Shown: positions 18,203-27,092 of the stretch, piece after piece | Layout: the number at the start of each line of letters is the position of its first letter | Numbering within the stretch: position 1 is the stretch's first letter | Source of the DNA: Thermasporomyces composti | Lineage (GTDB): Bacteria > Actinomycetota > Actinomycetes > Propionibacteriales > Actinopolymorphaceae | Reading direction: 5' to 3' | Assembly: GCF_003386795.1 (NCBI RefSeq) | Contig: NZ_QTUC01000001.1 | Span: forward strand, 2,108,001-2,172,000 | Length of the DNA: 64,000 nucleotides | Notes under the pieces: model-generated | Database searches by the model: none | Told to the model about the DNA's origin: nothing | The model's input: only the letters and a program-made list of their open reading frames with translations | Translations under genes and position numbers: made by a program

Positions 18203-19617
18203 GGTGCGACCCCCTCCTCCAAGGGCGCTCGCCCGGGCCGGCCGAGCCGTACCAGGCGCCGAACCCACGCCGCATCGGGAGCGTGGTCGAAAGGTCCACC
18301 GGCGGGGTCGTCGGCCTTGTCGTTCGCGCGCACTGGATCGGCTGCGGGACGCAGGATGTCACGGACGACGGCGGCGCACAGAACCAACGTCGCGGCGATC
18401 CGCACAGCAACCGCCAGCCAGTAGGTGCGGTCTGGGGCTCCCTCGGTGGGGGGCGTCATGCTGCCGGCTAGGTGGAGCCAGATCGCGACCCAGTAGAGCA
18501 CCTCACCGCCCTGCCAGATCGACCAGTCTCGCCACCGCGGTCGCGCGAGCGCCACCAGCGGCAGCATCCAGAGGACGTACTGCGGGGAGTACACCTTGTT
18601 GACCAGCAGGAACGCCGCGACGGTGAGGAAGATGAGCTGACCGAGCCGGGGTCGGCGCGGCGCGTACAGACCCAGCGCCGCGATGCCGAGACAGGCGAGA
18701 GCGAACAGCGCCAGAGAGATCGCATTGAGGTTGTCCACCGGGTGCCCGGCCAGCGCGAGGACGTACCACACCGAGCCGAAGTCGCCCTGTCGTTCGGAGT
18801 TGAACGTCCAGAAGGTCAGCCAGCTGTCGTGCGCCAGGACGATGAACGGCACGTTGACCACAAGCCAGACCGCCAGCGCTGACAGGAACGTGGCCGCCCA
18901 CAAGCGAATCCGACCGACCCGCAACGCCAGGACCAGCAGCGGACCGAGCAGGAGCAAGGGGTAGAACTTGGTCGCCGCGCCCAGGCCGAGGAGGACGCCG
19001 GCGGCGACGGGCCGCGAGCGGGCCCAGGCCAGGATCGCGCAGGTGGAGAGCGCGACCGCCACGAGATCCCAGTTGATCGTGCCGGCCAAGGCGAGCGCGG
19101 GCGCGGCCGCGACGAACATCGCGTCGTACGGGCGGTGCGGATGGATTCTGGTCAGCGCCCAGACCGTGACGAGCGCGCAGACGAAGAGCAGGACGACGGT
19201 CAGGTCGAAGAAGAGGACGCTCGCTCGGACCGGGTCGGGACCGCTCAACGCCTGCGTGACCCAGGCGGTCACCTGCATGACGACGCCGGTGAGGACGGGG
19301 TACTCCAGCGGCGGGTAGTCGCCACGGTCGAGGTAGGCGATGGCGCCCTCAGCGAACCCGCGCTCCCGGTACAGGTAGGCGACGTCGCTGTAGCAGAGCC
19401 GGCTGAACGCGATGCCTGACTCTCGCGGCCACCCCTCGGCGTGACACGGCGCCTTCTGGATGAGGCCGATGACGAAGAGCGCGGTCGTGACGAGGAAGGC
19501 CACCGCAAGCGGTGTCCAGCGGGATACCCCCACCAGGGCATGCCGACCGATCGGCCCGCCCATCCAGGCGGTCGCCAGGCGGACCAGCGGATCCTCCCGC
19601 GACGGGCTCCTGCTCAC
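18199..19617 (-). CDS. GT87-like membrane mannosyltransferase (DUF2029)
   Basis: 472 residues with about a dozen transmembrane helices. Family-like features include RGDYPPLEYPVLTGVVMQ in the first large loop, NWDLVAVALSTCAILAW, GLGAATKFYPLLLLGPLL and VNKVYSPQYVLWMLPL, as in the GT-C family that contains mycobacterial PimE and Rv0051. It probably moves mannose from a polyprenyl phosphate onto a lipid or protein outside the membrane. GTG 19617 has GGAGG five bases before it; the long open frame to 20085 is Arg-rich shadow. Its stop overlaps the start of the second mannosyltransferase. It follows ponA after 214 nt, the same order as Rv0050-Rv0051 in M. tuberculosis. Confidence 0.85.
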   Translation of the reverse strand: MSRSPSREDPLVRLATAWMGGPIGRHALVGVSRWTPLAVAFLVTTALFVIGLIQKAPCHAEGWPRESGIAFSRLCYSDVAYLYRERGFAEGAIAYLDRGDYPPLEYPVLTGVVMQVTAWVTQALSGPDPVRASVLFFDLTVVLLFVCALVTVWALTRIHPHRPYDAMFVAAAPALALAGTINWDLVAVALSTCAILAWARSRPVAAGVLLGLGAATKFYPLLLLGPLLVLALRVGRIRLWAATFLSALAVWLVVNVPFIVLAHDSWLTFWTFNSERQGDFGSVWYVLALAGHPVDNLNAISLALFALACLGIAALGLYAPRRPRLGQLIFLTVAAFLLVNKVYSPQYVLWMLPLVALARPRWRDWSIWQGGEVLYWVAIWLHLAGSMTPPTEGAPDRTYWLAVAVRIAATLVLCAAVVRDILRPAADPVRANDKADDPAGGPFDHAPDAAWVRRLVRLGRPGRAPLEEGVAP

Positions 19618-19655
19618 CGCACCTCCGTGCTCCCTGATCGCGCCCCCACCGGGAC

Positions 19656-19679
19656 GGTCCGCTCCCCCCAGAGCGGACC
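19656..19679 (-). terminator. Perfect 9-bp hairpin between ponA and the GT87 gene
   Basis: GGTCCGCTC and GAGCGGACC pair perfectly around a six-base loop. It lies 153 nt past the ponA stop and 39 nt before the GT87 start, so it may end ponA transcription or act in the leader of the mannosyltransferase pair. Confidence 0.55.
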
Positions 19680-19831
19680 AGCGACGCGGCGTCGACGAGG
19701 TCCGCTCCCCTCCCGGGCCCAATGGTGCCCTATCTGCTCGGCGACGTGACCCCTGTCCCTCGACCGGGATGCGGTGACCCGCGGCATCGCACGTCGTGCC
19801 GTGCGACCGGGGAGGCCTCAGGAGGCGAAGG

Positions 19832-22546
19832 TCACGATGCCGGCCACGTCTTTGTGGGGGTCGGAGCGGGCACGGTCGGCCGCGGCTTCGGCCTCGGCTG
19901 TGGTGGCTCCCGCCGTGGAGTCTCGGTGGGCCGTGGCTCCGGTTCCGGGTCAGGGTCGTCAGGGTCCGGCGGTGGCGGAGGTGGTGGCGGCGGAGGCGGG
20001 GGCGGCTGCGTGGGCCGTCCTGTCGGCCCCGGCGCCGTCGGCTGGGGAGCTGGAGAACCCGGCGACGCGGTGGGTCTCGGTCCACCGTCGGAGGTGGGCG
20101 TGGGCGTCGGCGTGGCGTTCACCGGCTCGCCGACGTGCGCGGGCGGGGCGAAGTGCTGCACCGGCTCGCCAGCCAAGGCGGCGCGCATGAACGCCGCCCA
20201 GATGCGGGCCGGATAGCCGCCGCCGAAGAACGTGTTCATGCCACCGACGTCGTCCAGCGATTCCTTCACCCCGTCCCCGTCGGAGTCCTTGTAGAAGGCG
20301 ACCGCCGCCGACAGCTGGGGGGTGTAGCCCACGAACCAGGCGGTCTCGTCCTCGTGCGTACCGGTCTTGCCCGCCGCCGGGCGTCCCACGCGCTTCGCCT
20401 CCCGCTCACCGCTGCCACGCCGGACGACCTCCTGGAGCGCGTAGTTGACGTCCCGAACGACCCGGCTGTCGAACTCGACCGTGGTCTCCTCCGGGTTGCG
20501 GTAGACGACCGCGCCGCTCCGGTCCCGCACTTCCGCTACGACGTGCCAGGTCGCGCGCCGACCGCCGACCGCGAAGGTGGCGTAGGCGTTGGCCATGTCG
20601 ACGGGGGAGACGGAGGCGAAGCCGAGGGAAACCTTCGCATGCGCCTCCAAACCTGGGGTGTCCGGCGGGACACCAGCGCGCAGCGCCGCGTCGACCACGT
20701 CCTTGGGCGAGATCGCGTTGACCGTGAGGTCGACGTACGCGGTGTTGATGGAGTCGCGGGTCGCCTTGACGAGGTCGACGTACTTGCCGTAGTCGCGGTT
20801 GAACTCGTTGTTGACCTTGTCGCCGTCGGGCAGCTTGTACGGCGAGTTCCCGGCGAACCGGCTCTCGAGCGAGACCCCGTGCTCCAACGCGGCGGCCAGC
20901 GCGAACGGCTTGAACGTCGAACCAGGCTGGAGCTTGGCCTGGGTGGCGTCGTTGAACTGGCGCTCGAGGTAGTCGCGGCCACCGTACATCGCCACGACCT
21001 CACCGGTGCCGGGGCGAACCGCGGCCACACCGACGTAGACACCCTTGGCGTTCTTCTTCGGGAAGTGCTTGCGGACTGCCTCTTCCAGCGCCTTCTGCGC
21101 GTGTGGATCGAAGGTGGTCGTCACCTGGAGGCCACCGGTCTCGATCTGCTGGTCGGTGAAGCCGATCTTGCGCAGTTCCTTGCGAACCTGGACCAGCAGG
21201 TGGCCGCGTGGGCCTTCGTAGGTGCGCTTGTCCGCGACGGGCCGAATCTTGGGAAGGGGCGCCTCGACGTCCGACGTGGGGATGACCCCCATCTCCGCCA
21301 TCCCACGCAGGACGTAGCGGTAACGCCCCTCCAAGCGCTCCAGGTTGCCCTCCTTCGCCGCCGGGTCGTAGTTGGAGGGCGCCCGCAGCAACGAGGCCAG
21401 CACCGCCGCCTGGTGGGGGGTGAGCTCCTGGACGTGCTTCCCGAAGTAGGCGTTGGCCGCCACCTCGATGCCGTACGCACCGCGGCCGAAGTAGCTGGTG
21501 TTGAGGTAGTGCTGGAGAATCTCCTGCTTCGAGAGCTGCCGCTGGATCTTCAGCGTGATGAACAGCTCTTTGATCTTGCGTGACCAGGTCTGTTCCTGGG
21601 TCAGGTAGTAGTTCTTGACGTACTGCTGGGTGATCGTGGAACCGCTCTGCTTGGAGCCGCCGCGCAGCTGGTTCCACGCCGCGCGAATGATGCCGGTGGG
21701 CGAGATCCCGCTGTCAGTCCAGAAGGTGCGGTTCTCAGCGGCGATCACCGCGTCCTGGACGTGCCGCGGAACCTGGTCGAGCGGGACGGAGACACGATTC
21801 TGGACCGCGAAGCCACCGAGAACCGTGGAGCCGTCCTGGTAGTAGAGGGTGGTCTTGTTGGCGTTGAGCTCAGCGTTGGGATCGGGAATCGGCGTTCTGA
21901 CGTAGAGGATGACGAACGTCGCGACTCCAGCGAGCAGCAGCACCGAACTGGTGACCAACGCTGCGGCGAGAACTCTGCGCCACCGTCGACGCCTCCTCCC
22001 GCCCTTGCCCCCCGCTCGTCGCCCGTCTGGGTCGATCTCGTCACCCCGCCGCCCCCCACCGTGACCCCCCGGCCGGGTGGACGCCGCTCGCCCCGTCAGC
22101 CCGACGTCGCGTGGCGAGCCGGGGTCACCCCGACGCAGTCCGGAGCGTGGCGCGAGGACGTCGATGTCGGTGTCGTCGTGCCAGCGACCGCTCGCGTCCT
22201 GCCCCTGACCGGCGTGGGAACTGCGGTAGCGCCTCGTGCTGCCGACGTACCCGGTCCGGACGTACCCGGTGTCGTCGTAGCCGGTGTTGTGGTAGGCGGT
22301 GTCGTCGTAGCCGGTGTTGTGGTAGCCGGTGTTGTGGTAGCCGGTGCCGTCGCGACCGCTGCCTTCGTAACCGGATCTCGCGTATCCGGCTCTCCCGTGA
22401 CCGGCGCCCCCGTAGCCGGCGCCCCCGTAACCAGCCTCCCCGTAACCAGCGCCGTCGTCACCCGTGTCCGTGTCGTCAGGCGAGTAGGCGTGCCGCGCAC
22501 CAGGCGTGGCTCGGTGGTCGTCACCACCACGATGGCTCCGCGTCAC
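19832..22546 (-). CDS. ponA: Bifunctional penicillin-binding protein 1 (transglycosylase/transpeptidase)
   Basis: A class A PBP of 904 residues. It has a cytoplasmic N-terminal tail (~1-180) with GYxxT repeats, a basic stretch and one transmembrane helix (~185-210). A GT51 glycosyltransferase domain follows (AENRTFW, GSTITQQYVKN, SYFGRGAYGIE), then a transpeptidase domain with SxxK (STFK, about 542), SxN (SIN, about 597) and KTG (about 724). The C-terminal tail is Pro-rich with a run of 13 prolines. It polymerises and cross-links peptidoglycan. GTG 22546 is preceded by a -10-like TACCCT. The DUF5318 gene upstream and the GT87 gene downstream reproduce the Rv0049-Rv0051 order. Both tails are unusually long; tails of this type can bind partners. 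Confidence 0.93.
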   Translation of the reverse strand: MTRSHRGGDDHRATPGARHAYSPDDTDTGDDGAGYGEAGYGGAGYGGAGHGRAGYARSGYEGSGRDGTGYHNTGYHNTGYDDTAYHNTGYDDTGYVRTGYVGSTRRYRSSHAGQGQDASGRWHDDTDIDVLAPRSGLRRGDPGSPRDVGLTGRAASTRPGGHGGGRRGDEIDPDGRRAGGKGGRRRRRWRRVLAAALVTSSVLLLAGVATFVILYVRTPIPDPNAELNANKTTLYYQDGSTVLGGFAVQNRVSVPLDQVPRHVQDAVIAAENRTFWTDSGISPTGIIRAAWNQLRGGSKQSGSTITQQYVKNYYLTQEQTWSRKIKELFITLKIQRQLSKQEILQHYLNTSYFGRGAYGIEVAANAYFGKHVQELTPHQAAVLASLLRAPSNYDPAAKEGNLERLEGRYRYVLRGMAEMGVIPTSDVEAPLPKIRPVADKRTYEGPRGHLLVQVRKELRKIGFTDQQIETGGLQVTTTFDPHAQKALEEAVRKHFPKKNAKGVYVGVAAVRPGTGEVVAMYGGRDYLERQFNDATQAKLQPGSTFKPFALAAALEHGVSLESRFAGNSPYKLPDGDKVNNEFNRDYGKYVDLVKATRDSINTAYVDLTVNAISPKDVVDAALRAGVPPDTPGLEAHAKVSLGFASVSPVDMANAYATFAVGGRRATWHVVAEVRDRSGAVVYRNPEETTVEFDSRVVRDVNYALQEVVRRGSGEREAKRVGRPAAGKTGTHEDETAWFVGYTPQLSAAVAFYKDSDGDGVKESLDDVGGMNTFFGGGYPARIWAAFMRAALAGEPVQHFAPPAHVGEPVNATPTPTPTSDGGPRPTASPGSPAPQPTAPGPTGRPTQPPPPPPPPPPPPPDPDDPDPEPEPRPTETPRREPPQPRPKPRPTVPAPTPTKTWPAS
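22235..22450 (-). repeat. 15-bp tandem repeats encoding GYxxT/A pentapeptides in the PonA tail
   Basis: Fourteen consecutive five-residue units, residues 33-104 of PonA: GYGGA, GYGGA, GHGRA, GYARS, GYEGS, GRDGT, GYHNT (twice), GYDDT, AYHNT, GYDDT, GYVRT, GYVGS. The right-hand units are nearly identical at DNA level (gtagccggtgttgtg on the plus strand), which suggests recent expansion. Tyr is kept at position 2 in twelve units. Confidence 0.9.
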
Positions 22547-22590
22547 AGTGGCGTCCCGAGGTCTCAGTCGGTAGCGATGGACGCTACCGA

Positions 22591-22596
22591 AGGGTA
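22591..22596 (-). promoter_or_regulatory. Candidate -10 box of ponA
   Basis: On the minus strand TACCCT lies 45 nt before the ponA GTG in the 66-nt gap after the DUF5318 gene. No convincing -35 was found. Confidence 0.35.
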
Positions 22597-22612
22597 CGGC
22601 AGAGTGTCCGGT

Positions 22613-23029
22613 CTAGGGGTATTCGTCCTCCACCGTCCGTTGCCGGCGGGGTGGCCGACGAGGAACACCGTCACCAAGGACGTACGACAAGGTCAGGTGG
22701 TTCCAGCCACACCCCTGACAGACCTCGACGACGTACACCCGGAACTCGCCGTGCTGGCGGGCCATGGCCTCGAGCTCACGGGTCTGCCGAATTCGACCGG
22801 AGTACTGACCCAGCTCGTCACCGAAGACGTAGGTGACGTGAGTGAGCTGCTCCTTGCGGCACACCGGACACAGCTGGTCCGTGGGCTCCCCGTGGTACTT
22901 GGCCGCCCGCAAGAGGTAGGGATCGGCATCGCAGACGTCGTCCATGACGGTCGCGCCACCTCGAAACAGCGCACGCAGGGTCGCCTTGCGCTGCAAGCTG
23001 TAGTCGACGACGGACCGCTGGGACCACAT
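22613..23029 (-). CDS. DUF5318 zinc-ribbon protein
   Basis: A 138-residue conserved actinobacterial protein (Rv0049 family) of unknown function. Two CxxC pairs (Cys54/57 in LCPVC and Cys104/107 in VCQGC) would form a zinc ribbon. The N-terminus MWSQRSVVDYSLQRKATL and the motif DPYLLRAAKYHGEPT are family hallmarks. It sits immediately upstream of ponA with a 66-nt gap. The neighbourhood suggests a link to envelope growth, but nothing in the sequence indicates an activity. Confidence 0.85.
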   Translation of the reverse strand: MWSQRSVVDYSLQRKATLRALFRGGATVMDDVCDADPYLLRAAKYHGEPTDQLCPVCRKEQLTHVTYVFGDELGQYSGRIRQTRELEAMARQHGEFRVYVVEVCQGCGWNHLTLSYVLGDGVPRRPPRRQRTVEDEYP

Positions 23030-23469
23030 GCCACTGAGGGTACGGCCTTTGCCCGAAGTGGTGGAAGGTCATGACCGTCCGCGTGTGACCGTCGCCACCT
23101 CGGATGGCCACACACGGTCGCCTCCCGACCGGATCCGACCTCGTGCCGGGCCACCCTGCGTCCGAAGAAGACCATCCCGCGGAACGGCAGAGGAGGCCGC
23201 GCGTCGAAGCGACTCGCCGCTCCTCGAGCGCGCTGCGGCGGTCGGGCGCCCTCGGTGGTGAGGCAACCGAGGAAGCCGTCTGCTGAGGTACCCGAGTCTT
23301 GCGCCTGGGCTCTCCCCGACGTATCGTCGCGACATGTCGGTCCGATGTATCGGATCGATATATCGAGCGGATCCTCGGCCGAGGTCTGGCGTGACCGGTT
23401 GTCCCCACCGGACCGGAGCCGGCTTGGCCCGCGACGAGCGAGGACGAGCGAGACAGAGGGGGCGAGGAC
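23030..23469. promoter_or_regulatory. Divergent control region of DUF5318 and padR, with nested palindromes
   Basis: A 440-nt spacer with no ORF. About 105-150 nt before the padR start is a cluster of palindromes: CGACATGTCG (23330-23339), TATCGGATCGATA (23348-23360, 5-bp arms) and TCGATATATCGA (23355-23366, perfect). It is unusually AT-rich for this genome. PadR repressors bind dyad operators in their own promoters, so this is the best candidate operator; part of it could also be promoter. The rest of the spacer shows nothing recognisable. Confidence 0.5.
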
Positions 23470-24117
23470 GTGCCACGCAGGAGCGGAGTCTTGGAGATGG
23501 CCGTGCTCGGTCTGCTGAACGAGGCGCCCATGCACGGCTACGAGATCCGCAAGCGGCTCAACGCCCTCTTCGGCTGGAGCCGAGCCCTGTCGTACGGCTC
23601 TCTGTACCCCTGCCTGAAGGCGATGCTGAGGAAGGGCTGGATCAGCGAGGACACCACGGCGTCCGGGTCACGCCGGCGGGCCAAGATCGTCTACCGGATC
23701 ACCGAGCAAGGCCAGGCGCGGTTCGCGGAGCACCTCGCCGAGGGCGGTCCAGCCGCCTGGGACGACGACGAGCGGTTCGGGGTCCACTTCGCCTTCTTCG
23801 CACGCACCGACGCCGCGGTACGGCTGCGCATCCTCGAGGGTCGGCTGCGCCGTCTGGAGGAACGACTGGAGCGGGTCCGCGCCCAGATCGAGCGCACCCA
23901 GGAACGCAGAGACGCCTACGCCCTCGAGCTCCAGCGGTACGGCATGGAGTCCGTGGAGCGGGAGATGAGCTGGCTGAGCCGTCTCATCGCCTCGGAGCGG
24001 CGCAGAGGTCCCGCCACGACGACCACCTCGACGACCAGCACCACCACGACCAGCACCACCACGCCCGGCCCCCCGCGTCACGACCTCGCGGCACCGGACA
24101 ACGGGGTCGCCACCTGA
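23470..24117 (+). CDS. PadR-family transcriptional regulator
   Basis: 215 residues. An N-terminal winged helix (LEMAVLGLLNEAPMHGYEIRKRLN, then SYGSLYPCLKAMLRKGWI) is followed by a long helical dimerisation region (about 120-175, LRRLEERLERVRAQIERTQERRD). The last 40 residues are a low-complexity Thr/Ser tail (24013-24065), which is not part of the family. PadR proteins are ligand-responsive repressors. The gene directly precedes ino1, and the same pair (Rv0047c-Rv0046c) occurs in mycobacteria, so it probably controls inositol synthesis. Nested palindromes upstream may be its operator. Confidence 0.9.
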   Translation: MPRRSGVLEMAVLGLLNEAPMHGYEIRKRLNALFGWSRALSYGSLYPCLKAMLRKGWISEDTTASGSRRRAKIVYRITEQGQARFAEHLAEGGPAAWDDDERFGVHFAFFARTDAAVRLRILEGRLRRLEERLERVRAQIERTQERRDAYALELQRYGMESVEREMSWLSRLIASERRRGPATTTTSTTSTTTTSTTTPGPPRHDLAAPDNGVAT

Positions 24118-24218
24118 CCGCGTGAGGCGCCAGTCCTCACCCCGTCCACGCCGCACGTCGAGCCAGACGCCACCGAAGTGGCGGCCGGACGCGCGGCATC
24201 ACCAAGGAAGGAAACGTG

Positions 24219-25304
24219 ATGAGCTCGCAGCCAGTACGGGTCGCCATCGTCGGTGTCGGGAACTGCGCGGCCTCCCTGGTCCAGGGCGTCCACTACTACC
24301 GCGACGCCGACCCGAGTCAGCGGGTCCCCGGTCTGATGCACGTGACCTTCGGCCCCTACCACGTCTCCGACGTGGAGTTCGTCGCCGCCTTCGACGTGGA
24401 CAGCAAGAAGGTGGGCCAGGACCTCGCCGACGCGATCGTGGCCAGCGAGAACAACACCATCAAGATCTGCGACGTGCCACCGACCGGCGTCACCGTCAGC
24501 CGTGGACCCACCTTCGACGGCCTGGGCCGCTACTACCGAGAGACCATCGTCGAGTCCGACGCCGAGCCTGTCGACGTCGTCGACGTCTTGCGCCGGTCCG
24601 AGGCCGACGTCCTGGTGTCCTACCTGCCGGTGGGCTCCGAGGAGGCGAACCGCTTCTACGCGCAGTGCGCTCTCGACGCCGGCGTGGCCTTCGTGAACGC
24701 GCTCCCGGTGTTCATCGCCAGCGACCCCGCGTGGGCGGCGAAGTTCGAGGCGGCCGGGGTGCCGATCATCGGGGACGACATCAAGAGCCAGGTCGGCGCG
24801 ACGATCACGCACCGGGTCCTGTCCAAGCTCTTCGAGGACCGCGGTGTCGTAGTCGACCGGACCTTCCAGCTCAACTTCGGCGGGAACATGGACTTCAAGA
24901 ACATGCTGGAGCGCGACCGGCTGGAGTCGAAGAAGATCTCCAAGACCCAGGCGGTCACCTCCCAGATCCCGCGTGAGCTGGACAAGCGCAACGTCCACGT
25001 CGGTCCCAGCGACCACGTGCCCTGGCTCGAGGACCGGAAGTGGGCGTACGTCCGCATCGAGGGCCGGGCCTTCGGCGATGTGCCGCTGAACCTCGAGTAC
25101 AAGCTCGAGGTGTGGGACTCCCCCAACTCCGCGGGGATCATCATCGACGCGATCCGGGCCGCCAAGATCGCCAAGGACCGAGGGATCGGCGGACCGATCC
25201 TGTCGGCGTCGTCCTACTTCATGAAGAGCCCGCCCGTGCAGTACCCCGACGACGAGGCTCGAGAGCTCGTGGAGCGGTTCATCCGCGGCGAGGTCGAGCG
25301 CTAG
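24219..25304 (+). CDS. ino1: Inositol-3-phosphate synthase
   Basis: 361 residues. Converts glucose 6-phosphate to 1L-myo-inositol 1-phosphate, the first step toward phosphatidylinositol, PIMs and mycothiol. The NAD-binding motif [15 protein letters not shown] opens the protein; [16 protein letters not shown], the catalytic-domain stretch [16 protein letters not shown] and [18 protein letters not shown] are typical of actinobacterial enzymes. ATG 24219 lies seven bases after AAGGAAGG; GTG 24216 one codon earlier is possible but crowded. The padR gene ends 101 nt upstream, so the two may be cotranscribed. A strong hairpin follows the stop. Confidence 0.95.
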   Translation: MSSQPVRVAIVGVGNCAASLVQGVHYYRDADPSQRVPGLMHVTFGPYHVSDVEFVAAFDVDSKKVGQDLADAIVASENNTIKICDVPPTGVTVSRGPTFDGLGRYYRETIVESDAEPVDVVDVLRRSEADVLVSYLPVGSEEANRFYAQCALDAGVAFVNALPVFIASDPAWAAKFEAAGVPIIGDDIKSQVGATITHRVLSKLFEDRGVVVDRTFQLNFGGNMDFKNMLERDRLESKKISKTQAVTSQIPRELDKRNVHVGPSDHVPWLEDRKWAYVRIEGRAFGDVPLNLEYKLEVWDSPNSAGIIIDAIRAAKIAKDRGIGGPILSASSYFMKSPPVQYPDDEARELVERFIRGEVER

Positions 25305-25326
25305 AGCTCACCACGGCGAAGACCCT

Positions 25327-25363
25327 GGCTCCGGCGTCGGGCTGTCGAGTCCGACCCGGAGCC
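25327..25363 (+). terminator. Terminator of ino1
   Basis: GGCTCCGG-c-GTCGG and CCGAC-CCGGAGCC form a 13-bp GC-rich stem with one bulged C and a ten-base loop, 22 nt past the ino1 stop. Confidence 0.75.
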
Positions 25364-25427
25364 ACCCGACGCCACCCCGAGCACCTGCCCCGACGTCACC
25401 GCTGCCTCGGCGTTTCGGCGACGAACA

Positions 25428-25447
25428 CGGACACGCACGCGTGTCCG
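25428..25447 (-). terminator. Terminator of cca
   Basis: CGGACACG-cacg-CGTGTCCG, a perfect 8-bp stem with a four-base loop, lies 21 nt beyond the stop of the convergent cca gene. Confidence 0.65.
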
Positions 25448-25468
25448 CGAAGGCTCCAGCGCTGGCCG

Positions 25469-26968
25469 TCAACGCTGGTCGTGCGCCTCCTGGTACTCCG
25501 GCTGCTCGCGCCACCACCGCAGCAGCTCCTCCCGCGCGGTCTCCTTGTCCTGCGGCCCCTTGTCGAGGCGGAACTCCAGCAGGTGCTTCCAGGCGCGGCC
25601 GACGAGCGGACCCGGTTGGATGCCGAGAATCTCCATGATCTCGTTGCCGTCGAGGTCGGGACGGATGTTCCGCAGCTCCTCCTCCGCGGCCAGCCGTTCG
25701 ATCCGCTCCTCCAGATGGTCGTAGGCGCGCTGGAGTGCCGCCGCCTTGCGCCGGTTCCGGGTCGTACAGTCGGCGCGGGTCACGATGTGGAGGCGGTCCA
25801 GCAGCGGGCCGGCGTCGCGGGCGTACCGACGCACTGCGGAGTCCGTCCACTCGCCGGTGCCGTACCCGTGGAAGCGCAGGTGGAGCTCGACGAGCCGAGA
25901 GACCGCCTCGATCTGGTCGGTCGGGAACCGCAGGGCCCGCATGCGCTTGGCGGTCATCTTGGCCCCGACCACCTCGTGGTGGTGGAACGTCACCTTTCCG
26001 CCGGGTTCGAAACGACGTGTCTTGGGCTTGCCCACGTCGTGCATGAGGGCGGCGAACCTGGTGATGAAGTCCGGACCGCCGCCCGGCAGGCGATGCTCGA
26101 GCGCGATGGCCTGCTCGAGCACGGTGAGCGTGTGCTCGTAGACGTCCTTGTGGCGGTGGTGCTCGTCCACCTCCAGCCGGAGCTTGGGCAGCTCAGGCAG
26201 GATGTGGTCGGCCAACCCGGTGTCCACCAGCAGCTCCAGCCCGGCCCGCGGGTGGTCGCCCAGGATGAGCTTGACGAGCTCGTCCCGGATCCGCTCGGCC
26301 GACACGATCGTGATCCGGTCGGCCATCCGCCGCATCGCGTCGACGACCTCCGGCGCCACCGCGAAGCCGAGCTTGCTCGCGAACCGCGCGGCCCGCAGCA
26401 TGCGCAACGGGTCGTCGTTGAAGGAGTCCTCCGGCCGGCCCGGCGTCCGGATGACCCCGGCTACCAGGTCGGTGAGACCCCCGTACGGGTCCACGAACAC
26501 CCGGTCGGGCAGCCGCACCGCCAGCGCGTTGATCGTGAAGTCACGACGAGCCAGGTCACCCTCGAGCGAGTCGCCGTACGTCACCTCGGGCTTGCGGCTG
26601 TCGGGCTCGTAGACGTCGGAGCGGTACGTCGTGATCTCGACACTCCAGTCGCCCTTGCGCGCACCGATCGTCCCGAAAGCGCGCCCGATGTCCCATGTCG
26701 CGTCGGCCCAACCGGCGAGCAGCCGCTCGACTCGCTCGGGTGGAGCGCTCGTGGTGAAGTCGAGGTCGGTCCCGAGCCGACCGAGCAAGGCGTCCCGGAC
26801 CGAGCCGCCCACCAGGGCGATCTCCTCCCCGGCGGCACGGAACCGAGCGCCGAGCTCGTCGATCACAGGCGTGATGCGCAACAGCTCGCGTACGCCGCGA
26901 CGCTGCGCCTCGCTCAGGCGGTCCTTGGGCACGGGAGGCAAGCGTACGACTTCACAAGAGGGCGCCAC
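25469..26968 (-). CDS. CCA tRNA nucleotidyltransferase with HD domain
   Basis: 499 residues. The N-terminal class II nucleotidyltransferase head has GGSVRD (54-59) and the metal-binding DLD (68-70); RRDFTINALA and the RNA-binding region FNDDPLRMLRAARFASKLGF follow. A C-terminal HD domain carries HDVGKP and downstream His residues. It adds or repairs the CCA end of tRNAs; it could instead be a poly(A) polymerase-type paralogue, which the name pcnB/pcnA in related genomes reflects. The start at GTG 26968 has no clear ribosome-binding site; GTG at codon 13 is an alternative. The NUDIX gene usually next to it in mycobacteria (Rv3908) is absent. Confidence 0.9.
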   Translation of the reverse strand: MAPSCEVVRLPPVPKDRLSEAQRRGVRELLRITPVIDELGARFRAAGEEIALVGGSVRDALLGRLGTDLDFTTSAPPERVERLLAGWADATWDIGRAFGTIGARKGDWSVEITTYRSDVYEPDSRKPEVTYGDSLEGDLARRDFTINALAVRLPDRVFVDPYGGLTDLVAGVIRTPGRPEDSFNDDPLRMLRAARFASKLGFAVAPEVVDAMRRMADRITIVSAERIRDELVKLILGDHPRAGLELLVDTGLADHILPELPKLRLEVDEHHRHKDVYEHTLTVLEQAIALEHRLPGGGPDFITRFAALMHDVGKPKTRRFEPGGKVTFHHHEVVGAKMTAKRMRALRFPTDQIEAVSRLVELHLRFHGYGTGEWTDSAVRRYARDAGPLLDRLHIVTRADCTTRNRRKAAALQRAYDHLEERIERLAAEEELRNIRPDLDGNEIMEILGIQPGPLVGRAWKHLLEFRLDKGPQDKETAREELLRWWREQPEYQEAHDQR

Positions 26969-27080
26969 AAAAGAACTCAGAGTGGCGTCGGACCCGTCGG
27001 ACGGTTGCGCCGCGTGCGCGGACGTTCCCGGTCGGAGACCTCCTCCCGGTTCTACGCTCTGGCTCGCCAGCCATCACCAT

Positions 27081-27086
27081 TAGCAT
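27081..27086 (+). promoter_or_regulatory. -10 box for leaderless DUF6049 transcript
   Basis: TAGCAT lies exactly six bases before GTG 27093. It defines the start and suggests a leaderless mRNA. Confidence 0.6.
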
Positions 27087-27092
27087 CGAGGG

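Noticed and set aside
19796-21583. Plus-strand frame of 595 codons opposite ponA
   Set aside because: Shadow of the PBP gene; no domains, no ribosome-binding site.
24013-24065. Thr-coding run at the end of padR as a microsatellite of functional interest
   Set aside because: Mixed ACC/ACG/ACA codons, so not a simple DNA repeat; low-complexity tails of this kind are common in high-GC genomes.
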